This document shows positions 1-11,514 of a DNA stretch of 64,000 nucleotides, piece after piece; positions within the stretch are counted from its first letter, which is position 1; each line of letters opens with the position of its first letter. Below the pieces are notes generated by a model. It did not search any database. It worked only from the letters and a program-made list of their open reading frames with translations, and was not told the DNA's origin. This DNA comes from Norana najaformis. Lineage: Eukaryota > Annelida > Clitellata > Crassiclitellata > Hormogastridae. Location of the stretch: NCBI GenBank assembly GCA_964023275.1, contig OZ029914.1, positions 39,705,424 to 39,769,423 of the forward strand. Direction: 5' to 3'. The translations under genes were made by a program, and so were the position numbers.

Positions 1-614
1 AGAACACAACAGACTATTTTTGAAAGATTTGTGATAATGTGTTAAGTTTGGCTGAATTTATCGACGGATTATTAGCTCAACACATTAAACACCAAGCAGA
101 TTAGATTGAAAGGCCTACATCGACATGTGCAATGCTTAAACTTTCTTTAGTCTATATGTTAGTTTACAGTGACTGATATGGTCAAAGATTAATTTTCCAT
201 TGTTTTAATATTCTCGTTGTTTCAGTATTTTCAGTGGTTCAGTATTCTTTATAGTTTTTTCTTGTTGTTTATAGAACTTTACTTAAGGCGCAGGTCAGTG
301 TTCAACCTCTGCGTTTTTTAATACACTAGTCGCATGCACTGTCTTTTTGCTTTTTCATAGCATCATAGCAAAGAAAAGACCTGATCGCATAGGTTCCTAG
401 GCCTATTATCTAATCTGACCTTTTTGTCTACTCTTTTTTGTTCACTTCTTTATTGCAAAGATCTCGTCTTTGTGTAAAGCAATTCAAATGAATTTAAACC
501 GTAACTAGGTAAAGAACACACAACTTACAGTCTGTAACCGCAAATCATAAGAAATGGGTAGGTTGTTTGTTAAGATGCTTCCCGAGAATTAAAAGTGGAC
601 CATGCAACGCAGGC
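1..614. other. Gap: no gene seen
   Basis: AT-rich sequence without recognisable exons or repeats. Confidence 0.5.
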
Positions 615-830
615 AATGGCGTTGTAATTGTAATTGTAATTGTAATTTAAAATTTGTATAGCGCCACTTCAAGGTAAACTCATCAGTGGCGCTCTCTGCA
701 CAAACCGCATTGATGTTAGAAATGTCATAAGATCATAAAGTTTATCATTTAGCAGTCAACTGTTAGAAGAACTAGAAAAGTCACCGGTGACAAGCCCGCG
801 CACACACGCATAGGCCTGCCAGCGGATTCC
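615..830 (-). repeat. Repeat family S3, tail (ATTACA)n at left
   Basis: GTAATTGTAATTGTAATTG at 632-652 is the tail of a minus-strand element whose body (GGCGCTCTCTGCACAAACCG, AGAAGTCACCGGTGACAAGC-like text) recurs at 62435-62600. Confidence 0.5.
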
Positions 831-1549
831 CATCCAGAGTAGACGGATGACGTTCAGAGTGTCCCTGGACCAAGCAGCGTCGAAGACGTAGGACGAAGTC
901 GAACGACAGCGTCGCACACACGAAAGCACTATCGTCCACGGCGTCCCGCGTAGGTGGCAGAAGACGCGGCGTCAGGATGTTTGCACGAACAGGCAGGCAG
1001 GCCGATCCTTAGTAGACAGCACTTCTGTTGATGGTGCAAGTCCCTTCTGTAAGACGGTTGAAGCAGATTCGATGGCATACCTCGTTTGCCGCAACCGTCC
1101 ATCTTGACACTGGACTGACACCCCCTTGACTATAGATGGACTCTTCCAAGGTCGAACAGGCGTTAAGCACGTGTAGAATAAAACTGTCCACAAGGTCGAA
1201 ATTCATGTCAAACTCGTGCAAAAATATCCAGTACGCCGACTTGATCACAGTTACAGTCCGAAGGCGAAAGAACAGTTGATAAACTCCGCTTTAAGACAAA
1301 CTTTATGAGGAAATGACGCGCGGCGAAAAACCAGCGGCATCATGGCCGCCGGTCATGCGCAGAACTAGCGTTACTGCAACCAAGCAGGGCATTTAGATGT
1401 GTTAGTGGGCCCACAGTCAAATGCCCCAAAAAGTAATGGGACCCACTGAGGTTCTTTAGGATGTCCATTGCATAGACCTGCTGGAAAGTCCCCTCAGTAT
1501 CATGTGTCTGATAAATCATACAAACTCACAAACTCTACAGTCTCGCAAT
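831..1549. other. Gap: GC-richer, overlapping short minus frames
   Basis: Two overlapping minus frames (1248-972) have no recognisable motif. GC is higher than the surroundings, so an unidentified repeat adjoining S3 is likely. Confidence 0.4.
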
Positions 1550-1825
1550 TTCTGCGGAAGGATTGCATTAAAAGCTGAAAACATTTCTCTTCAGAAAATT
1601 CTATCCTAATTTTTTCCTTTGTTGTTATCTTTCTCGCCGCTCAAGTTCTAAACACAACCCACCGTAGCCGTCTGACTGCCTGACTGACCCTTGGAACATG
1701 GGACCGAATCCTTCTTGCCGATCAATTTTGTTGAGCGCCTGTGAATAGCTGGTTCCCGCGACTTAGCTTAGCTTTCATTGGGCGCTGTAGAAATCTGGAT
1801 TTTTAGATTATGATTATGATCCTAA
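1550..1825 (+). repeat. LINE 3'-end copy, GATTATG tail
   Basis: Shares CGATCAATTTTGTTGAGCGC, CTGTGAATAGCTGGTTCC and GGGCGCTGTAGAAATC with the copies at 44.5 and 50.3 kb and ends in degenerate GATTATGATTATG. Confidence 0.65.
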
Positions 1826-2889
1826 AAATTCGACTTTAAAAAAGTTTTCAATTTTTTCTCTCTGATTTTATCCTATTAATTTTATTATCGTTATGATTTC
1901 CGGCGTAAGCATGGCATTTTTATTTAATATAGCGCTTTTGCGATGTACTGGAAATGCGCTATTTTAATATCTCTATATTAATATCTTTGTACATAGGTCT
2001 ACATACAATGGATCCGAATTAGCAGCCGTTATAACCAGTCCACTGATTCATAAGTAGGTGTAGTGTATTGCACGTTTCTAGTCAGAACCTGCGCTCTACA
2101 TAAGTGTAATGAAAATTTGTAAAACAATGAGGGTTTTAGTTTTTGCATATTGTAGATCGTATTATGTCGGATAATTTAGCTAATGTGTTTGTGTAATTAA
2201 TGTGTACGGAACACTGGGGAACAGTTAGGCGAGGCCGTCGTTAACGCGAGGCGGATAGGACGCCCGTGACTGACAGGTGGAGGTAAACGAGAGAAAGAGA
2301 GAGGCGGAACAGACGGACGCTGATCGGACGGCGAAAGGGAGAAGCTGGATGATTGACAGACGGAGGGAAAAGTTAAGCAAGGGTCCCAAGCGAAGAGGAC
2401 ATTCGCTTAGTAACGGTCGAAAGAGGCGTTAGGTTTCGGAGAGCAGATGAAAAATATAATACTGCGTCTCTTAAACGGACTACGCTAGATTAATAGGCCG
2501 ATGCGAATCAAAACACTGATTTTGCTGAAGTTGCTGTATATACGTTGTACATACTTGTAATAATACGTGTGAAAGAAATAATCGTCGTTACGTCTCTGTA
2601 CGGTCGGAAAGATCCATTCACGAACTCGTGTGCTGCTAAAGGCCTAAAGACCCCGAAGATTAAGCCACATCAATAGCACCGCTCGATTTGTGTTCGCTAG
2701 CGACCATTTACCGGCGCAGGACTCACAATCTTTCTCTCAGTACAAAAAGCCTAGGCGGATTCAAGGTTAATACATGTATAGCAAATTCTGAAATAACACT
2801 GGCTATTCCAAGTTTCTCTCAAATTTGTGTACTTTGGATGATATCTTTGAAAAAACCCAAGACACATTTCAAGCATGTTCGGAATAATC
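1826..2889. other. Gap: possible solo LTR
   Basis: 2205-2630 is GC-rich and starts TGTACGGAACACTGGGG, with CGTTACGTCTCTGTACGG near its end. It could be a solo LTR, but termini and target duplication are not clear. Confidence 0.25.
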
Positions 2890-3595
2890 GGTTTAAAACA
2901 AGCAATGTCGATCATCCCGTATCTATATGCTGATGACACTCAACTGTTCATCCCTTTCTCTCCGAACTGTTTCAAGGACTCCATAGATCATCTTCTTCGT
3001 ACAGTTACTAGGTCTGCCAACGTTTGTTTCTGGCAATCCGGGACGCCCGCATATGCCACTTCCAATTTACCCTGTCCACATCTTTGTATGTAAAAAATGT
3101 TGCGTCAGCCTAATGTAGGATCTACTGGAAACAGTCGTTAAAAATTCCAGTCAAATGATTTGACTCAAATCATCAAGAGACAAGTGATCTATCTATAAAA
3201 TTTGAATCAACTTCAAGAGCAAAACATTTATTAAACACTAGTAACCTATCAGGCTTCAGGGCCTAGCACGAGCGAAGTTCACAGATCTCCTCCTGGATGA
3301 CACCTAATCTCCTGTGCTTGAATCCAACTAAAAACCGAATTCATACTCATAGGACTACGCGACAAACTCAAGAGAATTTCAGATTCCTCCATCTCTCTAA
3401 GCCTGGACTGCCTCCACACACACCGTTAACACTAACCCTTCTGTCCGCAACTTAGGTGTGATCTTCGACCTAAACCTCAGTTTATCTGATCACATTACCC
3501 ATCTCTCCAGCTCTTGCTTCATGCATACCCGTGACCTTCGCAGAATCCGCCCTATGCTTGACTTCAAAACTGCATCAACCATCGTTGGACCGAAG
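2890..3595 (+). mobile_element. CR1/L2-like LINE reverse transcriptase fragment
   Basis: LYADDTQLFIPFSP (the RT catalytic YADD box) at about 2920-2965, then after gaps LLCLNPTKTEFILIG (about 3310-3355) and VRNLGVIFDLNLSLSDHIT with DLRRIRPMLDFKTAS (3430-3590). Frames change several times. It ends just before the IgR-1 signal exon region. Confidence 0.7.
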
Positions 3596-3831
3596 CATGA
3601 CCACTGAAACGCAGTTTGCCTTTCCGATTTTTGTTGCTTATTTTGCTCTTGCAGCTCGTTTACTTCTAATCGTTGTTTGCGATCGGAATGCTCAGATGTA
3701 GTTTTGAAAGTCATGGGTTTTTTCCTGTGATTATCCACCACTTGGCTATTTTGATAACCCCTGAAACTCTGATTGTTTTAGCGTCCCAGTATTTGGAATA
3801 TTAATTATTTTGTATATATGAGATAAAAAGC

Positions 3832-3898
3832 ATGTTTATAGTATTACAATCGGCTGTTCTGCTTATTGGGTACTTTCTCCTTCTCCTGATCATTGTGG
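3832..3898 (+). CDS. IgR-1 exon 1, signal peptide
   Basis: ATG at 3832 opens 22 codons that are almost all hydrophobic, with core LLIGYFLLLLIIV, and end G|GTGAGT, a strong phase 1 donor. The same layout (short hydrophobic exon, phase 1) starts IgR-2, IgR-4 and IgR-5. Confidence 0.7.
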
Positions 3899-4034
3899 GT
3901 GAGTCATTTTAGTTTTCGGTTTTGCACAGCGAACATTTTGTTCGACGACCTGTAAGCCAACTCAAATATTTATTGACTGTTCGAAAATCCTCCATTTCTA
4001 CTAATCATTTCGAGCTCTGCCTCGCTATTCCTTT

Positions 4035-4320
4035 CTCATACAGTGCTTTTACTCAAGACTGAAAACTGAATTTTCTAACAAGGCTAACCTATCCTACTTC
4101 CACTCCTGAACCATACTATAAGCTTTAACCATCTTTTAACCATCTTCATTATCGATTTCAACAGTAGTTCCGACCACGCACGCTGTCTTTCCGGATTGAC
4201 ACCCCCCTTCCTCCCTTCCTATCTTGACCTGGTATCGAAACTGACCAAATAACCTTGCTATTGCGGATTTGACTTGATATAGCACCGGTGGACAAGCTGG
4301 TCTTTCTGGCGCGGTTTTTG
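4035..4320 (+). repeat. Second LINE 3'-end family, copy A
   Basis: Matches 43840-44070 over most of its length, ending TGATATAGCACCGGTGGACA. Lies in the first intron of IgR-1. Confidence 0.5.
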
Positions 4321-4780
4321 GGTGACTGAAAATTTTTTGGAAATTTACAGTTACGTTTACATTTATAGCGACTTAGCTTTATCCTAATCGACTAGCTTGA
4401 AAGTGGTTATGACTCCGAGCCGTTCATTTCATCACCGTTAGCTTTGAATTAATATTTTAGAATACGCTTAGCTTTCATGGTATTCTTTCAACTAAACATG
4501 GAGTTTAAAGTGTATAGCATGACTAAGACATTAAATTTTTTAAGCAATATCAATGTTTCATGAACACAGAATTTTGAATTTAGATGATGTAAAAAGCACT
4601 AAGGTGTTTCATGATTTGAAGTTATAGGCAAAAAGAAGTCAGAGAATAAGAATAACATGGACAAATGACAGATTTTCAGGTACATGTATTTATAACTTCG
4701 CTCAGATCTGACACTGGGTATGATTATGAACCCATTACGCTTTCCTCCTAATTGGAATGGTTTTATTGTTTAAATGGAAG

Positions 4781-5076
4781 GAGACATCAAGATTTCGAAC
4801 GACAAGGGAACTTTGGTTGGTAGTGTTGTGGTCCTCGAATGCTGTACTGATGTAAACACATCAGGTGAAGCCACTGAATGGCATCAAACAGGTGTTAATG
4901 AAAAAGATTTCATGATTGTATCTAAGAACGGCTTCATATCTAACAGATTCAATGGGCGAATGTGACAAATGGCGAGAACAATCTGGTCATCACCAAGTTC
5001 AAACCCGACGATGGTGGCACCTATACTTGCACGGAGAATACTGGAAAGAAACAGAAATTCGAACTCACAGTTTTCG
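4781..5076 (+). pseudogene. IgR-1 V-set-like exon with frameshift
   Basis: After a plausible acceptor, the first frame reads GDIKIS...VVVLECC...EATEWHQ, giving the B-strand Cys and C-strand Trp. The second frame gives NGENNLVITKF then DDGGTYTC and FELTVFG, the F-strand signature. The two frames differ by one base, with the switch near 4955-4962, close to a short A run. The exon ends TTCG|GCAAGT, a GC-type donor in phase 1. Closest relatives in the window are the V exons of IgR-3 and IgR-5. Confidence 0.75.
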
Positions 5077-5530
5077 GCAAGTAATATGCTCAACATATTT
5101 ACTTTCAGGGTATCACAATATCCTCTCTTAAATTTAGAGTGTACAAATTAGTGTTAAGACAACATTTTAAAAATGGGCAGTTATTAATTTAAAACGGTAA
5201 TGTTTACAGATTTTGCACAGGTTACACTGTCTAAAGTTTGACTTTTTCCTAGATTTGTCTTGTTAAACTTTTTATATAATCTCCCCAGACAGCCACGGGC
5301 ACTGGGCCCATATAGCTGGCCCACATTGCTGACAAATAACTGCTGGCCTGCTATATAGGCCCAGTTTGGGCTCAAGTAACGTGGTTGTCTAGGTCCACAT
5401 TTTTAGCGCCCATTTCCTCTAAACAGAGATGTGGTGCTATATCATCCGCATATACTACAATTAGTTTTAAATACACTATATTGGGACTTCTTGAGATGAG
5501 TTTTATTATTTGGATTGTTACTTTGCACAG

Positions 5531-5843
5531 CTGTGAAACCATCAGAGGAAGCATGCCTCAGTAGCATACCCAAGGACGATTTAGGAGGCTTTGTGACATG
5601 CGATACTGAATCACTCGCGCTCACCCTATCATGCAGAATGAGTTAACCAGGCAACATAGACGTCATCATGGAATGAAAGCCGTTTAATGCTAAAATAAGA
5701 AGAGCTTTGTCTTTCGTCAAAACGAGAAATGACAAGAACAAAGTCATCACGTCAAGTGTCACGGTTACAATGAATCGAACGACAAATTACCCCGACAGTT
5801 GTGGCGTCAGATATATAAGAAATCCAGCCTTATTTCATCCTAA
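5531..5843 (+). pseudogene. IgR-1 D2 exon with two stop codons
   Basis: The acceptor TTTGCACAG precedes a phase 1 reading VKPSEEAC...LGGFVTC then TESLALTLSCRMS. It lines up with the IgR-3 D2 exon (QTC...LGSNVCDLEPDNINISC). In-frame stops at 5644 and 5674 break it. Downstream VITSSVTVTMNRTTNYPDSC keeps the E-F strand pattern. The 3' border is uncertain; CCTAA|GTAAGG at 5843 is the best donor-like string but is not in phase 1. Confidence 0.65.
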
Positions 5844-7099
5844 GTAAGGTCATCATCGGTTCAAGTACATCGTAAGCATGCACGAGCCTTGTTCTAATAT
5901 CATCATTAGTATTAGCATTCACATTTATGGGTTTGATGGCGCCATTTACATTATTATGACTTTTAAATAATTAATATAAATTAGAGCTTTCTTTATAGCC
6001 TATGTCTAACACACAATGCATTAAACGACAGCGCATGAACACCAAACTGTGGACAGGTCAATACTCAGAAGAATATCAACAATGTTCTTTAACATAGACA
6101 GATAAACTTGAAAAGTTGAATAAAAAAATGAAAACAAAACTAATCTAAATTTAACCATTATGTTGGTAAGTGAAAGTACAAGATCCATACTTTAGCAAAT
6201 AATCATATTTTGTTGTTTGTCCATTGAGTCAGACAATGTGCCCTCTATTTTCGTTGCTGGGCAATGGCCTACAGTATGTGCAGTAACATTTTGGACCAGC
6301 CCTCTACAAATTTTACGTGTAAGATTGCTCCTTTGTCTGGCCTAAATTAAAACGTCATATAATATAATCGCGTTGTATAAAAAGAAAAGGCTAATTCGCT
6401 GCCCAGTTCAGTTCGTTCTGTCAGTTCGTTTATGTCATTCAGGTATAAACTGAAGACCGATCAGATTGCTGTACTACTCTGATCTGTTTCAACTTGCTTA
6501 CCAACCGTAGACTAACTTCTGTTTCTCTGACTTATCGAAATCGATCTGGCTTCTCGAATGGATAATCATTTTGATCACGATTTCACTTGAAGCTACCGTC
6601 AATTGATGTCTTGGTGCTATAGAAATCATTATATTAGATTTCATCATATAGTGTTCAATGAATGAGTGTGAGTGAGTGATTCGAATAAAATTGCAAGAAA
6701 TCAAAGAGAAAATTTTGTTCTATAATGAGACTCACCACTTTCTCTATCCGATGTTCCACCATCAGCAACAGATGTTGACCCCATGGTGTTTGCTGCATAA
6801 CAAAGACAGTCAACAGTTGTTAAAATGGAGAAAACGTTGTGCAGGACTGTCACGCGTGTTGCTGTAGTAGTCCAGTATATAGGGCTTAAGCATAAAGAGG
6901 ACTATGCATGCCTTGGTAAAAGAATTACGAAGGATATTTCCGTTTTATAAGCTTTATCGCTTAAAGCTTAGGTTAAATTGAAAAATATAAAATATTAAGT
7001 AAGTGTCAGTTTCTTGGACTATGCAATGACCATATATTTCGCTTTTATCACCCCGATATTAAATAGTTCTAGGCCAATTTGTCCAAAATTTAGACATAC

Positions 7100-7405
7100 T
7101 TGGAGTGCATAAAGAGTTGTAGTCCGGAATGTTTGAAGCTCCGATGCTTGGACGTGTTTTATTAGAAAAGAATGTCCTACAAGAATACTGGGTGTAGGAA
7201 TCAGAGTTGTCAGTGGCTATTTGCATCGTCAGAGTTACTCTGTTAGCAGTAATGTTGAGATGTCCGTTCATCTTTGTTCTATCTTTCGTGCGTATCCGCT
7301 CCATTGTTGGTGACCAGAATCCGCTGTATCCTACGCTGCAATAAAGCTCTGCACGAGTTGGCGAGTCTTTAGACGCAATTATCACGTTGCAGGTAGGATC
7401 AGAGT
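7100..7405 (-). CDS. IgR-2 D2 exon (second Ig-like domain)
   Basis: The acceptor TTTCTTTTGTAAAAG precedes phase 1 [12 protein letters not shown]. The domain has [20 protein letters not shown] and later [10 protein letters not shown], then donor CCAA|GTATGT in phase 1. The Trp that other copies carry after M-x is Arg here (MER), while the W of GFW remains. It is clearly homologous to the IgR-4 D2 exon. Confidence 0.75.
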
Positions 7406-8755
7406 CTTTTACAAAAGAAACAAGCATGTCTTTCAACGAAAGCTCTTAGATTACACAGCACAGACAAACTGCCTCGGTATTGCAGTTAGTATTCACTGCT
7501 GTTTGCTATTTTAAAGGGCATATAATAGAAAATGTAGTCCTGTAAGGCAGACATGTTATATTGTGGAATTTGTAAATTAAATACGTTTTGAAGAAACTGA
7601 AAACCGTCCCTAAACATGATCTAGAATCAGATCAGCTTGACTGATTTTTGAAAGTTTATAGATCAACTTAAAGGTCTCATAAAGTGGAGTAATTTAGATG
7701 TTCCAATTATTAAAACATATTTACACCAACTGCTTTGGGTTTGGAAACGTGTTAACAATCACAGGCTGCTACATTTAGAATAAGCACAATATAAGCATGA
7801 AAAGTTGCCTCTGAACTCCTTTTGGAGTCGAGAAGGTACCAAAACTCTTGATAAAGAACATTTCATTGTGCCGATGCCCATGATTATCCAAATTCGTTCT
7901 TAAGATTCATCAGGACATTAACACGTTTAGAGTTAAATGAGGCACTACGGCAGCTCTGAACTAAACTGTTTATAATACCTACCAAGAACCGTTAGTTGTG
8001 CTTCATATTCATATCCTGCGCCTTTACACTGTAATAATCCTGCGTTTTCAGAACGGATGGAATTGGTTTCCAAAGTCTGTCCCGGTAATTCACCATTCAC
8101 CACAAAATTAGAGAAATCCGGTGATACAATGTTACCGCCTTCGTTAAGTTTCTTCGGATCAAGTGTAGCGATGTCTTTTACATGATACCAATGAACTTTG
8201 CCTCTCGAATTTGATAGACACGATATGTTCATCTTGCTGCCAAAGAGCACTGCCATATTCCTGAGACTTGATGAAAACGTCGTTTCGCCTGAAACAGTTG
8301 CATTGAATACAGAACCTTAATCAAAGCTTTTTGTGAGAAACTGAAATTTCACCCCAAAATTGGTTTTCTTTATTCATTTAAATTCATTATAAGTTCTCGT
8401 TGGCCTAATTATTTCACACCGCATGACTAGCCTACATGGACCGATTTTTTTCTTCTTCTTCTGGTTCTCTGCCCTCAGGCAGGTTCAAACGTCCGATGAC
8501 GCCACTTCTGTCGGTGCTGAGTCTCCTCTTTCAGCCTGCTGTATCCGTCTGTTATCATCCAATCCAGCAGCATCTGTCTGGATCTTCCATGGACCGATCA
8601 GCCAACGCTGTTTTTTCTTGATACACAACAGACCTGTATTCATACACTGATACGTAGTGTTTAACGTATTTTAAATATGCAAGCATACCATATTTTAAAG
8701 TCATCACAAAAAGAAGGAAAACCATCGAGATCAACTTCCACGCTTTCCGTAGCAT
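7100..8755 (-). CDS. IgR-2: Ig receptor, three open exons (span)
   Basis: Minus-strand gene with signal exon 8755-8689, V exon 8288-7983 and D2 exon 7405-7100, all open and all phase 1. I find no TM, Cys-rich D3 or tail exon between 7100 and the convergent IgR-1, so the locus may be truncated, secreted, or have a tail exon I cannot see. V and D2 are much more like those of IgR-4 than of IgR-3 and IgR-5: both V domains end GQTL...C...AQL-VLG, and both D2 domains have GFW-P-M. It is therefore an IgR-4-type paralogue. Role at the cell surface as a recognition receptor is inferred from family architecture only. Confidence 0.65.
7983..8288 (-). CDS. IgR-2 V-set-like exon
   Basis: The acceptor CTGTTTCAG is followed by a phase 1 open exon ending CTTG|GTAGGT. 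It encodes about 102 residues: B-strand MNISC, C-strand VHWYH, then [18 protein letters not shown] and AQLTVLG. The usual D-x-G-x-Y-x-C F-strand motif is altered to E-N-A-G-L-L-Q-C: the acidic residue is Glu and the Tyr is replaced by Leu. The exon is otherwise intact. Confidence 0.75.
8689..8755 (-). CDS. IgR-2 exon 1, signal peptide
   Basis: ATG at 8755 (complement) opens 22 codons with basic start MLRKAWK and core [13 protein letters not shown], ending G|GTATGC in phase 1. Spliced to the next exon this gives a GE junction, as expected for a mature N-terminus. An upstream in-frame ATG at 8773 would add six residues. Confidence 0.6.
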
Positions 8756-8959
8756 TATTGTGTCTAAGTGCAAATACAGCCGCTTGATCTAAGGCGACGT
8801 AAGATGCAGGACCCGATATTAAATCATATTAGCGAAGCCTATAATTATTGTTTGCATGACCTACTTACGGTTTAAAGCCATCAGAACATTATTTTCTGTC
8901 ATAAGTCTCAAATTTACTTAACAAATAAACGAGCATAATTCAGTTTTAGGCACATCCCT

Positions 8960-9420
8960 CTGCTTTACAACGAGTTACAGGTTAGCAAAAGTACTTTGAA
9001 ATGAATGCATTGAGAAGTTAACAAACAGTGTAGTGAATTAAGGATGGGAGTGATATGGGGATGTCTGGGTGTCCGGTTACAGCTCGAGGGAGTCAGTTTT
9101 GGAAGAGTTAGAGAAGCTTGAATTGGTGGATTCACGGTTAAGGAAAAGATAATTACAGTAGTCAAGCTTGGAGTGAACAATGGAGGTATCAGAGGTAGAG
9201 GCGGTTTTGAAATTGAGCAGGGATCGAATGCGGCGAAGGTCACGAATGTGAATGAGGCAGGTACAGGAAAGGTTGGAGACGTGGTCTGAAAACGAAAGAT
9301 GTAGGTCGAAAGTGATGCCACGATTGAGGACAGATGGTTCTCAAGTGAAAGTGAGAATAGAGGAATTAGTTGAATGAGAGTGGAAAATTTAGATCATCTG
9401 TCCACCACATGAATCGAAAT
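8960..9420 (-). mobile_element. CR1/L2-like LINE RT fragment
   Basis: Translated on the minus strand with frame changes, it shows LNFKTAST, VHSKLDYCN and TPRHPHITPILNSLH, typical of the RT thumb region of this LINE class and related to the copy at 3.4-3.6 kb. Upstream of the IgR-2 signal exon. Confidence 0.6.
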
Positions 9421-10065
9421 CAAGTTTGACTCTAGAAAGCTCAGATTAGCATGGTAATGGTGCATGGTAAAGCGTTGGTGACCGGGGCTTCGGCCCAGAC
9501 CCCCTCAAGAGCTCAACACGGCCCCAGACACCATTCACCTTCGGTCTTAGCGCTTCCCGGAGGGAGAAGAGAGGAAGGTCTACCTTACCAACAGCCCTTA
9601 AACCGAGCCTGGTCCTAGCAATATAGTTCGAAAAGTATAGGCGCCTTATTTTTGTTTCTTTGTATGTGCCATGGGTAACATAATTGCGGTTAGCATCTAT
9701 TCTTAAACTTTTAAGTTTTTTACGTTAATAATTGTTGTTTTTCTACCATAAACCTGGATTGCCTGTAAAACCATAGTATGGTGCATAAATTACACTAGGC
9801 TAAGTAACACAGTTTTTGTGATAGGGTAGTAAATGTTATTTCTTACTGGCTTATGCCTCAAAGGTATAGAAAATGGATATTATTCCCTTCAAACTTTGCT
9901 TTTGTGAACAGGACAATGATATTTCGAAATTTACCTATTTCCATAAGAAGACACTTCTAATTTAGGGCGAATTTGCGTGTCTTCGTGCAAATAAAGTAAA
10001 CAAAAACAACATATGAATCAATATTGACATGTATTTACAGTTATACAAAAATGACCACAAAAGAT

Positions 10066-11035
10066 TTAGAAGGAAGTAGTTTTCCTAGATTTACGATTAT
10101 ACTGTAAATGACTTTCACGAATCAGCCCCCAAATGTTGTCTCCCATCATGTTCTCGTTATATTGTCCTTGGTAGCCACGTTCAAGGTCCAATATATCCTG
10201 ATGGAAGCGTTCGCCTTGCTCCTCTGAGTACGCTCCCATGTTCTGCTTCAAATTATCAAGATGAGCATGAAGGATACGAACTATGAGGGACAGCCTACAG
10301 CTCATTTTGCGTAGTTCTTCACCAGAGTCTCAACCAGCTCCACATAGCTTTCGTTCTTGTGATTGCCCAGGAAACCCCTAACCACTGCGATAAAGCTGTT
10401 TCAAACCGCCTTCTCTTTTCTAGTGAGCTTCTTGTAGAATTCTTTGCACTCCAGTATCTTCTTTATCTGTGGTCCGACAAAGACACCGGCTTTCACCTTT
10501 GCCTCATACTTAGGGAAGAAGTCTTGAAGGTACTTGAAGGCTGCCGACTCCTGGTGAAGAAGCTGGAAAAAGCTTGGTGACGCTTCCACTGATTTTCGAC
10601 TTGCACAGTTTCATCCAAAAAAGTCCACAGCTAGAGCCTATACAACAAAAGCTCGGCACTGGACTTGGTGAGACCAAGATCTCTGATCAAGTCGTTAAAG
10701 TATTTTTAGTTGGGATAGTATGGGTTTCTCTCCTCAGCTCGGAAATTGTAATCTGGATCTCCAACGTCTTCCTCGCTCTTTGACTTACTGCTCTCCTCTG
10801 AAGACGGCTGCTTTCTCTCCGGAGGAGTGGGTACGGGAAGCTCAGGGCAGTGTGGCACAGGGGTGATGGATGAAGGAAGGTCCGGATACAGGATAGCAGG
10901 TGCATTCTTGCTAATCCGACGTTTGGAAGGATCCACATGCAGAAGTAGCAATTGCTTGAGTGGTCAGTGGGTTCTCGCCAAATTCTTGGGATAGCAAACT
11001 TCATGGCTCTCTTTTCCCCTCTGTACCATCCTACA
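10066..11035 (-). pseudogene. Decayed member of a multicopy unknown-protein family
   Basis: On the minus strand, in order: IPRIWREPTDHSSNCYFC, ILYPDLPSSITPVPHCPELP, DLIRDLGLTKSSAELL, KVKAGVFVGPQIKK, EKAVSNSFIAVVRGFLG, LHAHLDNLKQNMGAYSEEQG and ERFHQDILDLERGYQG. These are the hallmark blocks of an uncharacterised protein found in many copies in arthropod, Hydra and other invertebrate genomes. At least two frame changes and a stop (after LLLYRL) break it. Its function is not known to me; multicopy behaviour suggests it travels with a transposon. Confidence 0.7.
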
Positions 11036-11514
11036 AGGGAACAAAATGAAATTATGATCATAACAAAATTAATGTATTTCACCCATGACTAATGTGTAAG
11101 ACATTCTCGCAACATATTTCATATATCACATATTTGTTCTATAACATTGGAAATTTTCAAAAATTGAGAAATTACAAAATTTCAAACTTTAAAACTTTTA
11201 TAACATAAAATGTCGCCATCTAAGCGACCATATCGCCTGCCATCTTTGCTCATCCTCGATGCAACGCAGTCCAAGAACTCTGAACATGGTGTCCTCTGTC
11301 AAATGCGATGGGAATACGCTAATAGGGCTATCAGTATGTGCGGGAGACCGCCACTTGTGACTTTTATAGTTATAATAGTTATATCAGAACTGCTTGCTAG
11401 CTGATGAACTTTCTTTTCCTAATGACATTGTTTACGCTAGGGTAGATAGCAGTCGATTACTTCACTGACGCAGCGCTATATAAATTTTTAATTACAATTC
11501 TAAATGCAATTACA

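Larger units (their letters stand above)
3832..5843 (+). pseudogene. IgR-1: Ig-superfamily receptor pseudogene (signal, V, D2 exons)
   Basis: Three exons in the family order are visible: signal peptide (3832-3898), V-set-like (4781-5076) and second Ig domain (5531-about 5843), all joined in phase 1. Two kinds of damage are seen directly. The V exon changes frame near 4955-4962, just after the GRF-type strand motif. The D2 exon carries in-frame TAA (5644-5646) and TGA (5674-5676). Aligned to the paralogues, the stops sit where others have the Tyr before G and the Trp of the fold. No convincing TM or tail exon follows; a hydrophobic run at 5888-5962 is doubtful. It lies convergent to IgR-2. Known: Ig receptors bind ligands at the cell surface. 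Inference: this copy is dead, or a relic that was a donor for gene conversion. Confidence 0.75.

Noticed and set aside
5888..5962. Hydrophobic plus-strand run as an IgR-1 TM exon
   Set aside because: No acceptor next to it and no basic stop-transfer; ends in a stop.
6771..6953. Plus-strand Ig-like text (RVAVVVQYIGLKHKEDYACLG) after IgR-1
   Set aside because: The first Cys and Trp are missing and a stop lies upstream in frame; too weak to call as another IgR-1 exon.
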